From Vibrio vulnificus NBRC 15645 = ATCC 27562 (GTDB taxonomy: Bacteria; Pseudomonadota; Gammaproteobacteria; Enterobacterales; Vibrionaceae), in contig NZ_CP012881.1 in assembly GCF_002224265.1 (NCBI RefSeq), positions 2,108,001 to 2,172,000 of the forward strand: a DNA stretch of 64,000 nucleotides, written 5' to 3'. The translations under genes were made by a program, and so were the position numbers. Each line of letters opens with the position of its first letter. The first letter of the stretch is position 1. The notes beneath the pieces were generated by a model. That model was not told where the DNA came from. It ran no database searches and saw nothing but the letters and a program-made list of their open reading frames with translations. This document shows positions 29,224 through 37,826 of the stretch, one piece after another.

Positions 29224-30945
29224 TTATTTTCCTAGCGTGGCTGAGTTGTAGTGTGTCTGGCTCATGATCGCGAGAAGATACCAAGCCCCATGAGGGATCC
29301 ATTGTTCTCCCCAACGCCAGTTTTGTAATAAGTCGTCTTTTTGTTTGTCAGGATTAAATGCGATGTCATTTTCATCATCAAAGCCTGAGGTGATGCCGTT
29401 ACAGACGCCCCCTTTGGCGTTGAAGAAACCGAATTGAGGCAAATAGTCAGGATTGTTACGGCCATGCCCATCCAGCATGCACATATCGTAAGGGTTGAGA
29501 CCCAATACCCAATCGAGTGAGCGCTGACCTAATACGGCCATCTCATGGCTCAGGCGAGCATCTTGCAGATGAGGTTGCACCAAGTAAGCCATTGAGGCGA
29601 TGGAGCCTAAACGCGCATTCTCACCTTGCCACCAGTAACCAGACTCATTGTTTTGCGCGACAAAAAACGCATCACGCTTATTTTCGTTTACGCCTTTGAC
29701 ATATTGTCTTGGGTAGCTAAATGGGTTATTCACTTTATGAGTAATGTTGAGCTCAAATTCACATGCTTGGCGAACGACTTCTCGTGTTTGTTTCAGTAGA
29801 TCACCATTGTGTTCAATCGAGAGGTATTCGCACAGGGCAATAACAGGCAAGCCTGCTTCCGCTGCGTGGAAGTAGGGACGAGAACCATCCAGATTGGCAG
29901 ACCAATAATGGGCAAACTGCTCGTCACTTTGCTGTCGAGCACACAAGCGTGATGCCCAAATTCGGCTTTCCGCGAGATAACGCTCTTCTCGAGTGGTACG
30001 ATAGAGCTCAACAACCGCGAGCAGCGCGCAATACTCATCAATGATGTTTTCTTGACCATCGTTGAGGTATTGAGGGTTGTACTCTTTGAGATGCCAGTAA
30101 CCATTTTCTGCAGCATTTAGGTATTTTTGTTGGTCAAATTCACCGTGTACATTGAGACGAGAGGCGGCCGCTAGCGCTGCGATGCTGACGCCGCCACCTT
30201 GACGAAAACCTGCTTGATAGTCATCAGATTTATGACCTTGCTGAGTTTCGTAAGAGCAGATCTCGCGTTGTTTGATGTCTTTACTCCACTTATCAAACAC
30301 CGTGGTATAGAAGAAGCCTTGGCTGTCTTGCATTCTGACGAGGAAATCCGCGCCATGCAGCGCTTCTTCTTTCAAGCGTACTTGGCTGAAGGCGGGCAGG
30401 ATCTCATGACCAGAGAGCAGTTCTAGCCCTTTAAGCATATTCCAAACCACCATCGGCGTTTGCTGTGGGTTGAGGTAATTGGCATACGAAAGATGGCTGA
30501 GGTATTTGCTCACGTCGCCAGATGCATCGTACCAACCACCGTGTACATCGACGGTTTTATCACGGTTTAACAGTGGTGCGTTGCGATCTTGCAGGTCAAA
30601 AATGCCGCCACAGCGCTGTGATTTAAAGTAATGCAGTACATCGGAAAAAGTTTGCTGCATCAGCAGCGATTGGCCGATAGTGAAGTTTGCTGAACGATGA
30701 TTATCAAAACGAATATAGAAGTCGCCGACTTGGTCGAAGTCTGAAAAATCAATCGTGTAAAAGTAACCTTGGTGCCAATTGGCGACTTTGCCCACTTTCT
30801 CGATTTCTAATGATGCCACGGTCTGATGGCCATTGGCGCACACCAATAAGGCAGCATAAGACGACAAACGCGACTTATTACTTTGAATGACCGCATGTTT
30901 GGGTCCACTCAGTTCGTAGCCTAGGTGATTGGTGAGTAGCAGCAT
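29224..30945 (-). CDS. GH9-family exo-beta-glucosaminidase-like enzyme
   Basis: A 573-residue glycoside hydrolase family 9 protein. The N-terminal Ig-like domain starts MLLLTNHLGYELSGPKHAV, and the catalytic region has GGWYDASGDVSKY (catalytic aspartates) and a C-terminal block around GLNPYDMCMLDGHGRNNP. GH9 enzymes are mostly endoglucanases, but those in Vibrio and Photobacterium chitobiose operons act as exo-glucosaminidases on GlcN-containing chito-oligosaccharides. No signal peptide is visible. I start at ATG 30945, preceded by GGAGA; the longer frame has 23 extra non-family residues. Confidence 0.88.
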   Translation of the reverse strand: MLLLTNHLGYELSGPKHAVIQSNKSRLSSYAALLVCANGHQTVASLEIEKVGKVANWHQGYFYTIDFSDFDQVGDFYIRFDNHRSANFTIGQSLLMQQTFSDVLHYFKSQRCGGIFDLQDRNAPLLNRDKTVDVHGGWYDASGDVSKYLSHLSYANYLNPQQTPMVVWNMLKGLELLSGHEILPAFSQVRLKEEALHGADFLVRMQDSQGFFYTTVFDKWSKDIKQREICSYETQQGHKSDDYQAGFRQGGGVSIAALAAASRLNVHGEFDQQKYLNAAENGYWHLKEYNPQYLNDGQENIIDEYCALLAVVELYRTTREERYLAESRIWASRLCARQQSDEQFAHYWSANLDGSRPYFHAAEAGLPVIALCEYLSIEHNGDLLKQTREVVRQACEFELNITHKVNNPFSYPRQYVKGVNENKRDAFFVAQNNESGYWWQGENARLGSIASMAYLVQPHLQDARLSHEMAVLGQRSLDWVLGLNPYDMCMLDGHGRNNPDYLPQFGFFNAKGGVCNGITSGFDDENDIAFNPDKQKDDLLQNWRWGEQWIPHGAWYLLAIMSQTHYNSATLGK

Positions 30946-31020
30946 TACAAATCTCCGACATGTCGCAAAATAATAGGTAGTAACAGTGAGAGCCAAGGCA
31001 ACGCCTTGGCTCAATTAGGT

Positions 31021-32016
31021 TTAGTTTTCGAATAGGTAACAACGAACAAAGTGATTTTCAGACAGTTGAGTCACTTCAGGCAGCTTCTCACGACATTTCT
31101 CTGTTGCGTGTTCACAGCGGCCAGCGAAAGGACAGCCAACGGAATCTGGAGTCCAAAGTGGAATTTCCCCTTTGTTGCCTTTGAGCTTTTCATGAATCGA
31201 TTTCGATGGATCTGGCACCGCAGAAACCAATAACTGCGTGTATGGGTGTTGAGGATCGTGAATGATCTCATCGGTATCACCCCATTCCACCATGTGTCCC
31301 ACATACATCACCGCCAGATCTTCCGCGATGTAACGAGCCGTTGCGATGTCGTGCGTGATGTAAAGAAGAGACATCTGTTTTTCGAACTTCATCTCTTCCA
31401 TCAAGTTAAGGACACCAGCGCGAATCGATACGTCCAGCATTGAGGTTGGTTCGTCGGCAAGCACGACTTCTGCGCCTACGGCAATGTTACGCGCTAAGTT
31501 GACACGCTGACGCTGACCACCAGAAAGCTGATGTGGAAACTTTTCTGCTGTGGCTTTCGGTGGAATCAAGCCCACTTGCTCAAGCAAGTCGTACACACGT
31601 TCTTCTAACTCTTTCTTGTTACCCGGTGCGACCTTTTTGTGGATCAGTAGCGGGCGCGCAATATGGTGGAAGATATTGTGTGTTGGGTTGAGTGAACCAA
31701 ACGGGTCTTGCCACACCATTTGGATCCCTTCACGATAGGTCATGAGATCTTTCTTTGATGTGATCTCTTGAATATCACGGCCTTTGTATTCGATAACACC
31801 ATTCGTTGGGGCGTACATCTTGGCAATCATTTTGGCTGTCGTGGATTTGCCTGAGCCAGATTCACCCACGACAGACAGACCACGTGCTTTGTACATTTTG
31901 AACGATACGTCGTTGATCGCACGCATCTTGGTTTGTTTTAGAGCATTACTGTTGAGGGGAAAGTCTTTGACGACATTTTTACCTTCAATCAGTAGCTCGC
32001 CATATTCTTTGCTCAT
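31021..32016 (-). CDS. Chitobiose ABC transporter, ATP-binding protein (OppF/DppF-like)
   Basis: One of two ATPases energising (GlcNAc)2 import. The 331 residues contain Walker A GESGSGKST, signature LSGGQRQRVNLA, Walker B VVLADEPTSMLD and the C-terminal cysteine cluster CPFAGRCEHATEKC typical of the oligopeptide/dipeptide subfamily, which in related ATPases binds an iron-sulfur cluster. It follows its partner ATPase by 37 nt. It corresponds to V. cholerae VC0616. Confidence 0.93.
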   Translation of the reverse strand: MSKEYGELLIEGKNVVKDFPLNSNALKQTKMRAINDVSFKMYKARGLSVVGESGSGKSTTAKMIAKMYAPTNGVIEYKGRDIQEITSKKDLMTYREGIQMVWQDPFGSLNPTHNIFHHIARPLLIHKKVAPGNKKELEERVYDLLEQVGLIPPKATAEKFPHQLSGGQRQRVNLARNIAVGAEVVLADEPTSMLDVSIRAGVLNLMEEMKFEKQMSLLYITHDIATARYIAEDLAVMYVGHMVEWGDTDEIIHDPQHPYTQLLVSAVPDPSKSIHEKLKGNKGEIPLWTPDSVGCPFAGRCEHATEKCREKLPEVTQLSENHFVRCYLFEN

Positions 32017-32053
32017 AATTGTCTCCAGTCTTCTTACTGCTTATTTCGTTGTG

Positions 32054-33037
32054 TTACAGCTTGTTTTGAGCAATCGGTTCGCCATAAAGGTGGCAGTTTG
32101 AGAAACGGCCTGGCTCGATTTGTCTTAAGCTAGTAGCGACTTTGGTACAGGTGTCATGCACTCGATCACAACGTGCCTGGAAACGGCAGCCCTGAGGAAT
32201 CTCTAGTAGGTTAAGAGGGTTCCCAGGGATACCAGTTAACTTGGTTTTTGGACCCGTTAACGGAGGGAAAGAGCTACCCAACCCTTTGGTGTAAGGGTGG
32301 TAAGGACTTTCCAAAATTTGTTTAGCGGGAGCGACTTCAATCAGTTCACCGGAATACATGATGCCAATGCGGTCTGAAAACTCGACCATCAACGACAAGT
32401 CATGGGTAATGAACAGAATCGAGAAGCCGAACTCTTCTTTCAATGCGTAGATTTTTTGCAAAATCTCACGCTGTACAACCACGTCTAGTGCTGTGGTTGG
32501 CTCATCCATGATGATCATTTTCGGATTGAGAGCCAACGCGATTGCAATTACCAAGCGCTGACGCATACCACCAGAGAACTGGTGAGGGTAGTCATGCAAA
32601 CGGCTTGGGTGAATGTCCACGATCTCCAGCAAACCTTCTGCGCGGCGTTTTGCCTGCTCACGCGTCATATTGGTGTGGCGCATGATGACGTCACAGAATT
32701 GATCTTCCATCGTCAGTACTGGGTTCAGCGCGTTCATTGCACTTTGGAAAACCATCGACATTTCGCTCCAGCGGAATGCCTGCATGCGCTCATCACTGTA
32801 TTGCAAGATGTTTTCACCATTGAAGATGACTTCCCCGCCAGTGATAAACGCTGGCGGCTTGTGTAGACGCATCAATGAGAACGCAACGGTGGATTTGCCA
32901 CAGCCTGATTCGCCCGCTAGGCCAAATACTTCGCCTGGTGCTATATCAAAGCTAACGTTGTTACAAGCGCGGACATCGCCCGCGTCTGTGATGTAGTCAA
33001 CGCAAAGGTTGCGGATTGAAATAAGTGGTTCGGTCAT
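32054..33037 (-). CDS. Chitobiose ABC transporter, ATP-binding protein (OppD/DppD-like)
   Basis: The second ATPase of the importer, 327 residues. Walker A is GESGCGKST, signature FSGGMRQRLVIA, Walker B MIIMDEPTTALD, H-loop FITHDLSL, and a C-terminal Opp-type tail carries cysteines (CRFQARCDRVHDTC). It begins 2 nt after the upstream permease stop. It forms a heterodimer with the neighbouring ATPase in this transporter type. It corresponds to VC0617. Confidence 0.93.
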   Translation of the reverse strand: MTEPLISIRNLCVDYITDAGDVRACNNVSFDIAPGEVFGLAGESGCGKSTVAFSLMRLHKPPAFITGGEVIFNGENILQYSDERMQAFRWSEMSMVFQSAMNALNPVLTMEDQFCDVIMRHTNMTREQAKRRAEGLLEIVDIHPSRLHDYPHQFSGGMRQRLVIAIALALNPKMIIMDEPTTALDVVVQREILQKIYALKEEFGFSILFITHDLSLMVEFSDRIGIMYSGELIEVAPAKQILESPYHPYTKGLGSSFPPLTGPKTKLTGIPGNPLNLLEIPQGCRFQARCDRVHDTCTKVATSLRQIEPGRFSNCHLYGEPIAQNKL

Positions 33038-33039
33038 GA

Positions 33040-34065
33040 TTATTTATCTCCGCTCCAAAGTGCATTTTGCGGTGCCATTTCAGGCTCACGCTCTTTCTTG
33101 TCTTCTCTCGCTAGCTTCTGCCAGCGCTTCATTCCTTTGTGAGAACGAAGTTGTGGGTTCGCAATCTCATCGACCGCAAAGTTCAGTAATGCAAGGCCAG
33201 TGACGAGTAGTGTCAGTGCGATACACGGAGCAAGCAGTTCCCACCATGCGCCAATCAGCATTGAAGAGGAGGTCTGTACGTTGTACAGCATGATGCCCCA
33301 ACTGATGGTGTTTGGATCGCCTAGACCAAGGAAGGAAATGATCGATTCCATGGTGATGGCGTACATTACCGAGCCGATGAAACTTGCACCCACAATTGGA
33401 ATCAGGTTTGGCAGAATCTCAACAAAGATGATGCGCCATGAAGATTCGCCCAATACTTCTGCGGCTTTAACAAATTCTTTTTCACGTAGTGCAAGGGTTT
33501 GAGAGCGGACAACCCGCGCACCCCAGGCCCAGGAGGTACAGCCGATGATAATGGCAATGGTCATTGGCCCTGCTTCACCGATAAAGGCGGCAAGAACGAA
33601 CAGCAATGGATACTGAGGAATAACCAGCATGATGTTCATCGCTGCGGTGAGAATGTCATCAACACGACCACCAAAGTAACCCGCTGAGATACCAATAACG
33701 GTTGCAAGGAAACACACGGTGATACCCGCACCAAAACCAACCGCAAGTGACACTCGTGCACCGTAAGCAAGTTGTGACCATACGTCACGTCCCATACGAG
33801 AAGTACCCAGTACGTGATCGGCTTTCTTCGACAGAAGAAGAGTACGACGGTCATCGGCAAGGTTGGTAGCAATCCAACCATTTGGATCTGCTTGCGCGGC
33901 TTTGACGACGAAACTTGGATATTCGTGTGGGTTACCAGTACGTTTATCTGGAGCATGTTTGGTGATCAGTGGCGCTGCGACCGCCATAAAGATAAACAGA
34001 CAAACAATGACCAAACCAACGCGAGCAATCGCATTACCTAGAATCAGCTTAAATAAGTTGTTCAT
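33040..34065 (-). CDS. Chitobiose ABC transporter, permease 2 (DppC-like)
   Basis: A 341-residue inner-membrane permease of the dipeptide/oligopeptide type with about six membrane segments, an N-terminal OppC-like segment (NNLFKLILGNAIARVG) and the coupling motif EVLGESSWRIIFVEILPNL. A basic cytoplasmic tail ends the protein. It lies 2 nt after permease 1 and before the ATPases, one tight transport block. It corresponds to VC0618. Confidence 0.93.
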   Translation of the reverse strand: MNNLFKLILGNAIARVGLVIVCLFIFMAVAAPLITKHAPDKRTGNPHEYPSFVVKAAQADPNGWIATNLADDRRTLLLSKKADHVLGTSRMGRDVWSQLAYGARVSLAVGFGAGITVCFLATVIGISAGYFGGRVDDILTAAMNIMLVIPQYPLLFVLAAFIGEAGPMTIAIIIGCTSWAWGARVVRSQTLALREKEFVKAAEVLGESSWRIIFVEILPNLIPIVGASFIGSVMYAITMESIISFLGLGDPNTISWGIMLYNVQTSSSMLIGAWWELLAPCIALTLLVTGLALLNFAVDEIANPQLRSHKGMKRWQKLAREDKKEREPEMAPQNALWSGDK

Positions 34066-34067
34066 GA

Positions 34068-35054
34068 TTATTTGCCTCCCTTGCGTAGGCGAGGATCGAG
34101 TACGACATACAGCATGTCGGCAATCAGGTTAAATGACAGCATAAATAGAGTCATGATTAACAATTGGCCTTGTAGTACTTGGTAGTCACGTGCATTGATC
34201 GCATCAAGCAGGACTTTACCCAAACCTGGGTAGTTGAAGATGATTTCAACAATCAGCTGACCACCGATGGCCATACCGAGTGACATGGATAGAGCAGTCA
34301 CACTTGGTAGCAGTGCGTTACGAGCTGCGTAGTTGAACACCACGCGGTTTTCGCTTAAGCCTTTGCCTTTCGCCATAGTGATGTAGTCTTCTGCTAGCAG
34401 GTTGATCATGTTGTTACGCATGTTCACCAAGAAGCCACCAATTTGAACGATAGACGCACAGAAGAGAGGTAGGACGGCGTGATAAGCAACATCCTTGAAG
34501 TAGGCCCAGCTCGTCCAGTCTGGAATGGTACCAGGCGTGTATGCATAGCCCGTCGGGAACCAACCAAGACCGATTGCAAAGATAAATAGGGCTAGCATTG
34601 CGATAACCACTTGAGGTACAGCTTGAATAATCAACATACCTGGTGTGATGAACGCATCGTATTTACTGCCACGACGCCATGCTGCGAAAATACCCAGAAT
34701 AGAGCCGATTGAGAATGAAAGAATAACCGCAGTACCAGCTAGGAAGAGGGACCAACCAAATGCGCTGCCTAATAGGTCATTAACACTCAGTGGGTAGAAT
34801 TTAATAGAAGTACCAAGTTCCCAGCTTAGAATGCTCTTAATGTAAGTGAAATACTGAACATAAAGGGGACCATCGACAAAACCTAGCAGTTTCTTCATTG
34901 CCTCAATACGTTCTGGCGTTACCTGTGTGGTTGCATTCGCAAACATCATGGTAACTGGATCGCCAGGCATTGCTCGAGGAATAATAAAGTTTAATGTTGC
35001 CGCGACTAGCAGCGCGACCATATAGAACGACAAACGTCTTAAAAAATAACCCAT
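34068..35054 (-). CDS. Chitobiose ABC transporter, permease 1 (DppB-like)
   Basis: A 328-residue permease with six membrane segments. The DppB/OppB N-terminus MGYFLRRLSFYMVALLVAATLNFIIPRAMPGDP is clear from its opening residues, and the coupling helix lies around MAKGKGLSENRVVFNY. It follows the binding-protein gene after a 168-nt gap holding a GC-rich hairpin, which may set the ratio of binding protein to channel. It corresponds to VC0619. Confidence 0.93.
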   Translation of the reverse strand: MGYFLRRLSFYMVALLVAATLNFIIPRAMPGDPVTMMFANATTQVTPERIEAMKKLLGFVDGPLYVQYFTYIKSILSWELGTSIKFYPLSVNDLLGSAFGWSLFLAGTAVILSFSIGSILGIFAAWRRGSKYDAFITPGMLIIQAVPQVVIAMLALFIFAIGLGWFPTGYAYTPGTIPDWTSWAYFKDVAYHAVLPLFCASIVQIGGFLVNMRNNMINLLAEDYITMAKGKGLSENRVVFNYAARNALLPSVTALSMSLGMAIGGQLIVEIIFNYPGLGKVLLDAINARDYQVLQGQLLIMTLFMLSFNLIADMLYVVLDPRLRKGGK

Positions 35055-35182
35055 AACTCACACCTTACTCACCCAGACTTTTTCCCTGTTTCTGGTTTCA
35101 GGTCGCTCGTGACCAAATTCAGAGCGAAAAATCCCCTGACGACTGGCGCCATAAACAAACTAGGTCTGAGAGGGATTTTATA

Positions 35183-35205
35183 GCGGCGCACGGGATGCGC
35201 GCCGC
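35183..35205 (-). promoter_or_regulatory. GC-rich hairpin between binding protein and permease genes
   Basis: A 9-bp stem (GCGGCGC pairing with GCGCCGC plus two inner pairs) with a 5-nt loop, 18 nt downstream of the binding-protein stop. The tract after it (TATAAAA) is not a terminator T-run. It most likely protects the upstream mRNA 3' end or slows polymerase, giving excess binding protein. Confidence 0.65.
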
Positions 35206-35222
35206 GGGAGATGAACTTCTAC

Positions 35223-36896
35223 TTATTTAACTGGTTTTAGGTCCAGTACGTGTAGTAGACGCTCTGGGATGCCTGCCCAAATGTTTGGACGGCCCTTCGG
35301 ATTTTCTTCTGTCCACCAACCAGTGAAGCGCTTGGTGTTGTATTGGTACATGTAAGCACCAGACATTACAGGGATAGTAACTTGATCCGCTGCGATGATT
35401 TGCTGGATGCCGTGAGCAATGGATAGTTGCTCTTTCTTGTCAGCTGTTTTGTAGAAGCTGTCAAGTAGGTTGTCCAGTTTGTCATTGGTGTAGAAGTGCA
35501 TCGCGAAGCGTGGCATACCTTCACCTTTCTGTAGTGCAGAGTTGTATGCACTGTTCCAGTATAGGTGTGGATCCGCACCGTGGAAGTAGTTGGTGTACGC
35601 CACGTCGTAAGTACCATCAAGCATTGCTTGGTTGTACACTGCGAACTCAGGAGTACGAGCACGTGCTTTAATACCTACTTCAGCTAGCTGCTCAACCGCT
35701 AGTTGAACTGTGTTGTTGAAGTCAGTCCAACCGTTTGGAGATTGGATGAGTAGCTCAAATGGTTTGCCAGATGGAGTATCAACGAAACCGTCTTTGTTCA
35801 CATCTTTAAAGCCAGCTTTCGCTAGAAGTTTCTTCGCGCCTTCAACGTTATAGGTGTTGTAGCCTTTGTACTTGTTGTGAGTCTTTTCGTCAGACCACGC
35901 TTCGAATGCATAGCCAAGGCCAGATGCGAAGTCGTTCACTGTACCGCCACCGTAGAATGCGATGTCGATGATAGTTTGACGGTCAAGAGCCATAGAGAAT
36001 GCACGACGGAAGTCAACGTTAGTCAGAGCTTCGTTCTTCGCCGCATCTGGGTTCTTGAAGTTCACAACGAACGCTTGAGTACCTGATGGTGGGTACCAGT
36101 ACTGATGGTTAGGGCTCGCTGCTGCGTAAGTACGGTCAATATCTGGAATGAAAGAAGAAGTCCAGTCTAGCTCAGAGTTAACGATTTTACCCAATAGCTG
36201 GTCGTTGTTCGCGATCTGAGGTACACGCAAACAGTCAACTTCTAGGTTTGCTGCATCCCAGTAGTTAGGGTTACGACACTGAATGTATAGCTGAGGAGTG
36301 AAGGTGTCGATAACCGTAAATGGACCAGTACCTACAGGGTTTTCGTTCGTGAATGTGGTTGGATCTTTCACTTCTTTCCATACGTGCTCAGCAACGATAG
36401 GAACAAGAGAAATTTCGTAAGGTACGTTTGAGTTAGCTTCGCTTAGACGGAAACGAACTTGGTAGTCATTCAGTTTCTCTACGCTAGTTACCCACTTGTT
36501 GATACCACGTTGGTCAAGTTCTGGTTTGTTCTTAAGTAGAGCATAAGAGAACACAACGTCGTCCGCGGTAAATGCTTGACCGTCAGACCATTTAACACCT
36601 TTACGGATGTCAAACGTTACGCTCATTAGGTCATCAGACATGCGGAAGTCTTCAGCAAGACGCATTACCGGAGTGTTGCCGTGCATCTCATTGAAAACAA
36701 CTAGTGGCTCATAGATGAAGTCCGTTGTTGTGCGAAGGTTAGTCGCCAAGTACGGGTTAAAGTTACGTACCATTGTAGGGTAAAAATCAGGTACGATGGT
36801 CAGCTCACTACGAGCTGCCGCTGGTGCTGAAATGCTGGTCGCTGCTGCGGCGATAACTGCAGTTGCTAGAGCTGTCTTTTTAATATTGGCAAGCAT
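35223..36896 (-). CDS. cbp: Periplasmic chitin-oligosaccharide-binding protein CBP
   Basis: A 557-residue SBP family 5 (oligopeptide-type) binding protein for (GlcNAc)n. The signal peptide is MLANIKKTALATAVIAAAAT followed by a cleavage site near SAPAAARSELTIVP. In V. cholerae CBP (VC0620) also holds the ChiS sensor inactive until chito-oligosaccharide binds, so it is both importer subunit and regulator. It is the first gene of the operon, with AAGGA upstream of the ATG. Confidence 0.96.
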   Translation of the reverse strand: MLANIKKTALATAVIAAAATSISAPAAARSELTIVPDFYPTMVRNFNPYLATNLRTTTDFIYEPLVVFNEMHGNTPVMRLAEDFRMSDDLMSVTFDIRKGVKWSDGQAFTADDVVFSYALLKNKPELDQRGINKWVTSVEKLNDYQVRFRLSEANSNVPYEISLVPIVAEHVWKEVKDPTTFTNENPVGTGPFTVIDTFTPQLYIQCRNPNYWDAANLEVDCLRVPQIANNDQLLGKIVNSELDWTSSFIPDIDRTYAAASPNHQYWYPPSGTQAFVVNFKNPDAAKNEALTNVDFRRAFSMALDRQTIIDIAFYGGGTVNDFASGLGYAFEAWSDEKTHNKYKGYNTYNVEGAKKLLAKAGFKDVNKDGFVDTPSGKPFELLIQSPNGWTDFNNTVQLAVEQLAEVGIKARARTPEFAVYNQAMLDGTYDVAYTNYFHGADPHLYWNSAYNSALQKGEGMPRFAMHFYTNDKLDNLLDSFYKTADKKEQLSIAHGIQQIIAADQVTIPVMSGAYMYQYNTKRFTGWWTEENPKGRPNIWAGIPERLLHVLDLKPVK

Positions 36897-37060
36897 AGCT
36901 GTTCCTTACTATTTTGCTTTCATTTCACAATGTTTGGAATGTCATCAATTGATAAACACTCTCCAAGACCTACCTCTGATAATCATTTACCAAAGTGGCC
37001 TGTAGGCCTTAGGCAAGGCTAAGAAAACACCTTAGCGAGAAAATAATCAAATAGCATTCC

Positions 37061-37104
37061 CGTTAAAAACGTTAAAACTCCCATTAACTCCGTTATAAAC
37101 GTCA
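37061..37104. repeat. Pair of direct repeats in the chitobiose promoter
   Basis: CGTTAAAAACGTTA (37061-37074) and CGTTATAAACGTCA (37091-37104), 12 of 14 positions identical, spaced 30 bp (about three helical turns). That phasing is typical of a regulator binding twice on one DNA face. Confidence 0.6.
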
Positions 37105-37312
37105 TTTTTTTTAGCTGAGTTGGTTTTTTGAGCAAAAAGTGGACATTGATGTGTGTCGCATTGTTCTTGTTGTTGATAAGTGTTTGTTAGTGGTTACTTA
37201 CCCTTTAGGTTCTTTTTAATATGGTTGTTAGGTTGCTGTGGCTAAATGAAGATCTTGCTCACACAGCAAAATGACGTTAATTAATCGACAAAAATTTAAT
37301 CTGCCGTTCTGT

Positions 37313-37328
37313 TGTGATTGATCTCGCA
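37313..37328. promoter_or_regulatory. CRP-like site
   Basis: TGTGA, six bases, TCGCA: one mismatch to the CRP consensus TGTGA-N6-TCACA. It lies about 400 bp from the cbp start and so is distant for direct activation. Confidence 0.45.
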
Positions 37329-37429
37329 ATATGGTTTAAAAGTCCCCACTTTAGGCGAGAGTAATGGTTTATACGATGGAAAAACGGCATTTTTTTCGCA
37401 CTGAGTGATGGTTATTTTTAACTGAGAAT

Positions 37430-37770
37430 AAAGTGCGTATAGGGCATGTCTGCGTGGTTTTTATTCGTGCACCATTAGCGGTATCTGCCACTTCATTTCT
37501 GCAGCGAAGGGGACAAGCAAAGGCAAAACACAACGCGCAGATATCGCGCCTGTATGGATGTGAGAGCGGTTTACCCTACAATAACCGCAGGCGACCAAGC
37601 GTTTCTTATAATCGTAAAGACATCCCCTAGCGCGTTTGTGCTTCAAGAGAGGTTCGAAATCGTCAAGGATGTATTGAGCCGCCTGATGACGGTCTAGCAT
37701 GCTCATCAAAGCCGGAGTTGATATTGCTTGCTCTGAGGAGAAGTACACAAATAACTGAAAAGTTGGGCAA
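37430..37770. other. Structured, GC-shifted block between chiS and the chitobiose promoter
   Basis: Base composition rises compared with the AT-rich DNA to its left, and several short hairpins are visible, such as GCGGTT/AACCGC around 37567-37590 and GCGC/GCGC around 37538-37553. A minus-strand frame 37461-37748 (95 codons, GTG start, no ribosome site, CGYCRVNRSHIHTG inside) spans it. It could be a hypothetical protein such as the one annotated here in V. cholerae (VC0621), a structured RNA or a dispersed repeat; I cannot choose. Confidence 0.35.
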
Positions 37771-37772
37771 AT

Positions 37773-37799
37773 GAAAAGCCCGACTCTTTGAGTCGGGCT
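37773..37799 (-). terminator. Terminator after chiS
   Basis: AGCCCGACTC, TTT/AAA loop and GAGTCGGGCT form a 10-bp stem, followed on the minus strand by TTTTCATTTG. Confidence 0.85.
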
Positions 37800-37826
37800 G
37801 AAGTTAACGATAGAGGCTCAACATTA

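Larger units (their letters stand above)
36897..37460 (-). promoter_or_regulatory. Chitobiose operon control region
   Basis: About 560 bp of AT-rich DNA upstream of cbp without a credible gene. It contains two near-identical 14-mers 30 bp apart (37061-37104) and a CRP-like site (37313-37328). V. cholerae data place ChiS and SlmA binding in the corresponding promoter; I cannot assign either protein's site by sequence. No clean -35/-10 pair was identified. Confidence 0.6.

Noticed and set aside
37161..37215. Possible SlmA site near GTTAGTGGTTACTTAC
   Set aside because: Only partial similarity to the GTGAGTACTCAC-type consensus and not properly symmetrical; too weak to call.
37433..37630. 65-codon plus-strand frame opposite the block between chiS and cbp
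   Set aside because: It overlaps the longer minus-strand frame, has no ribosome site and reads as random sequence.
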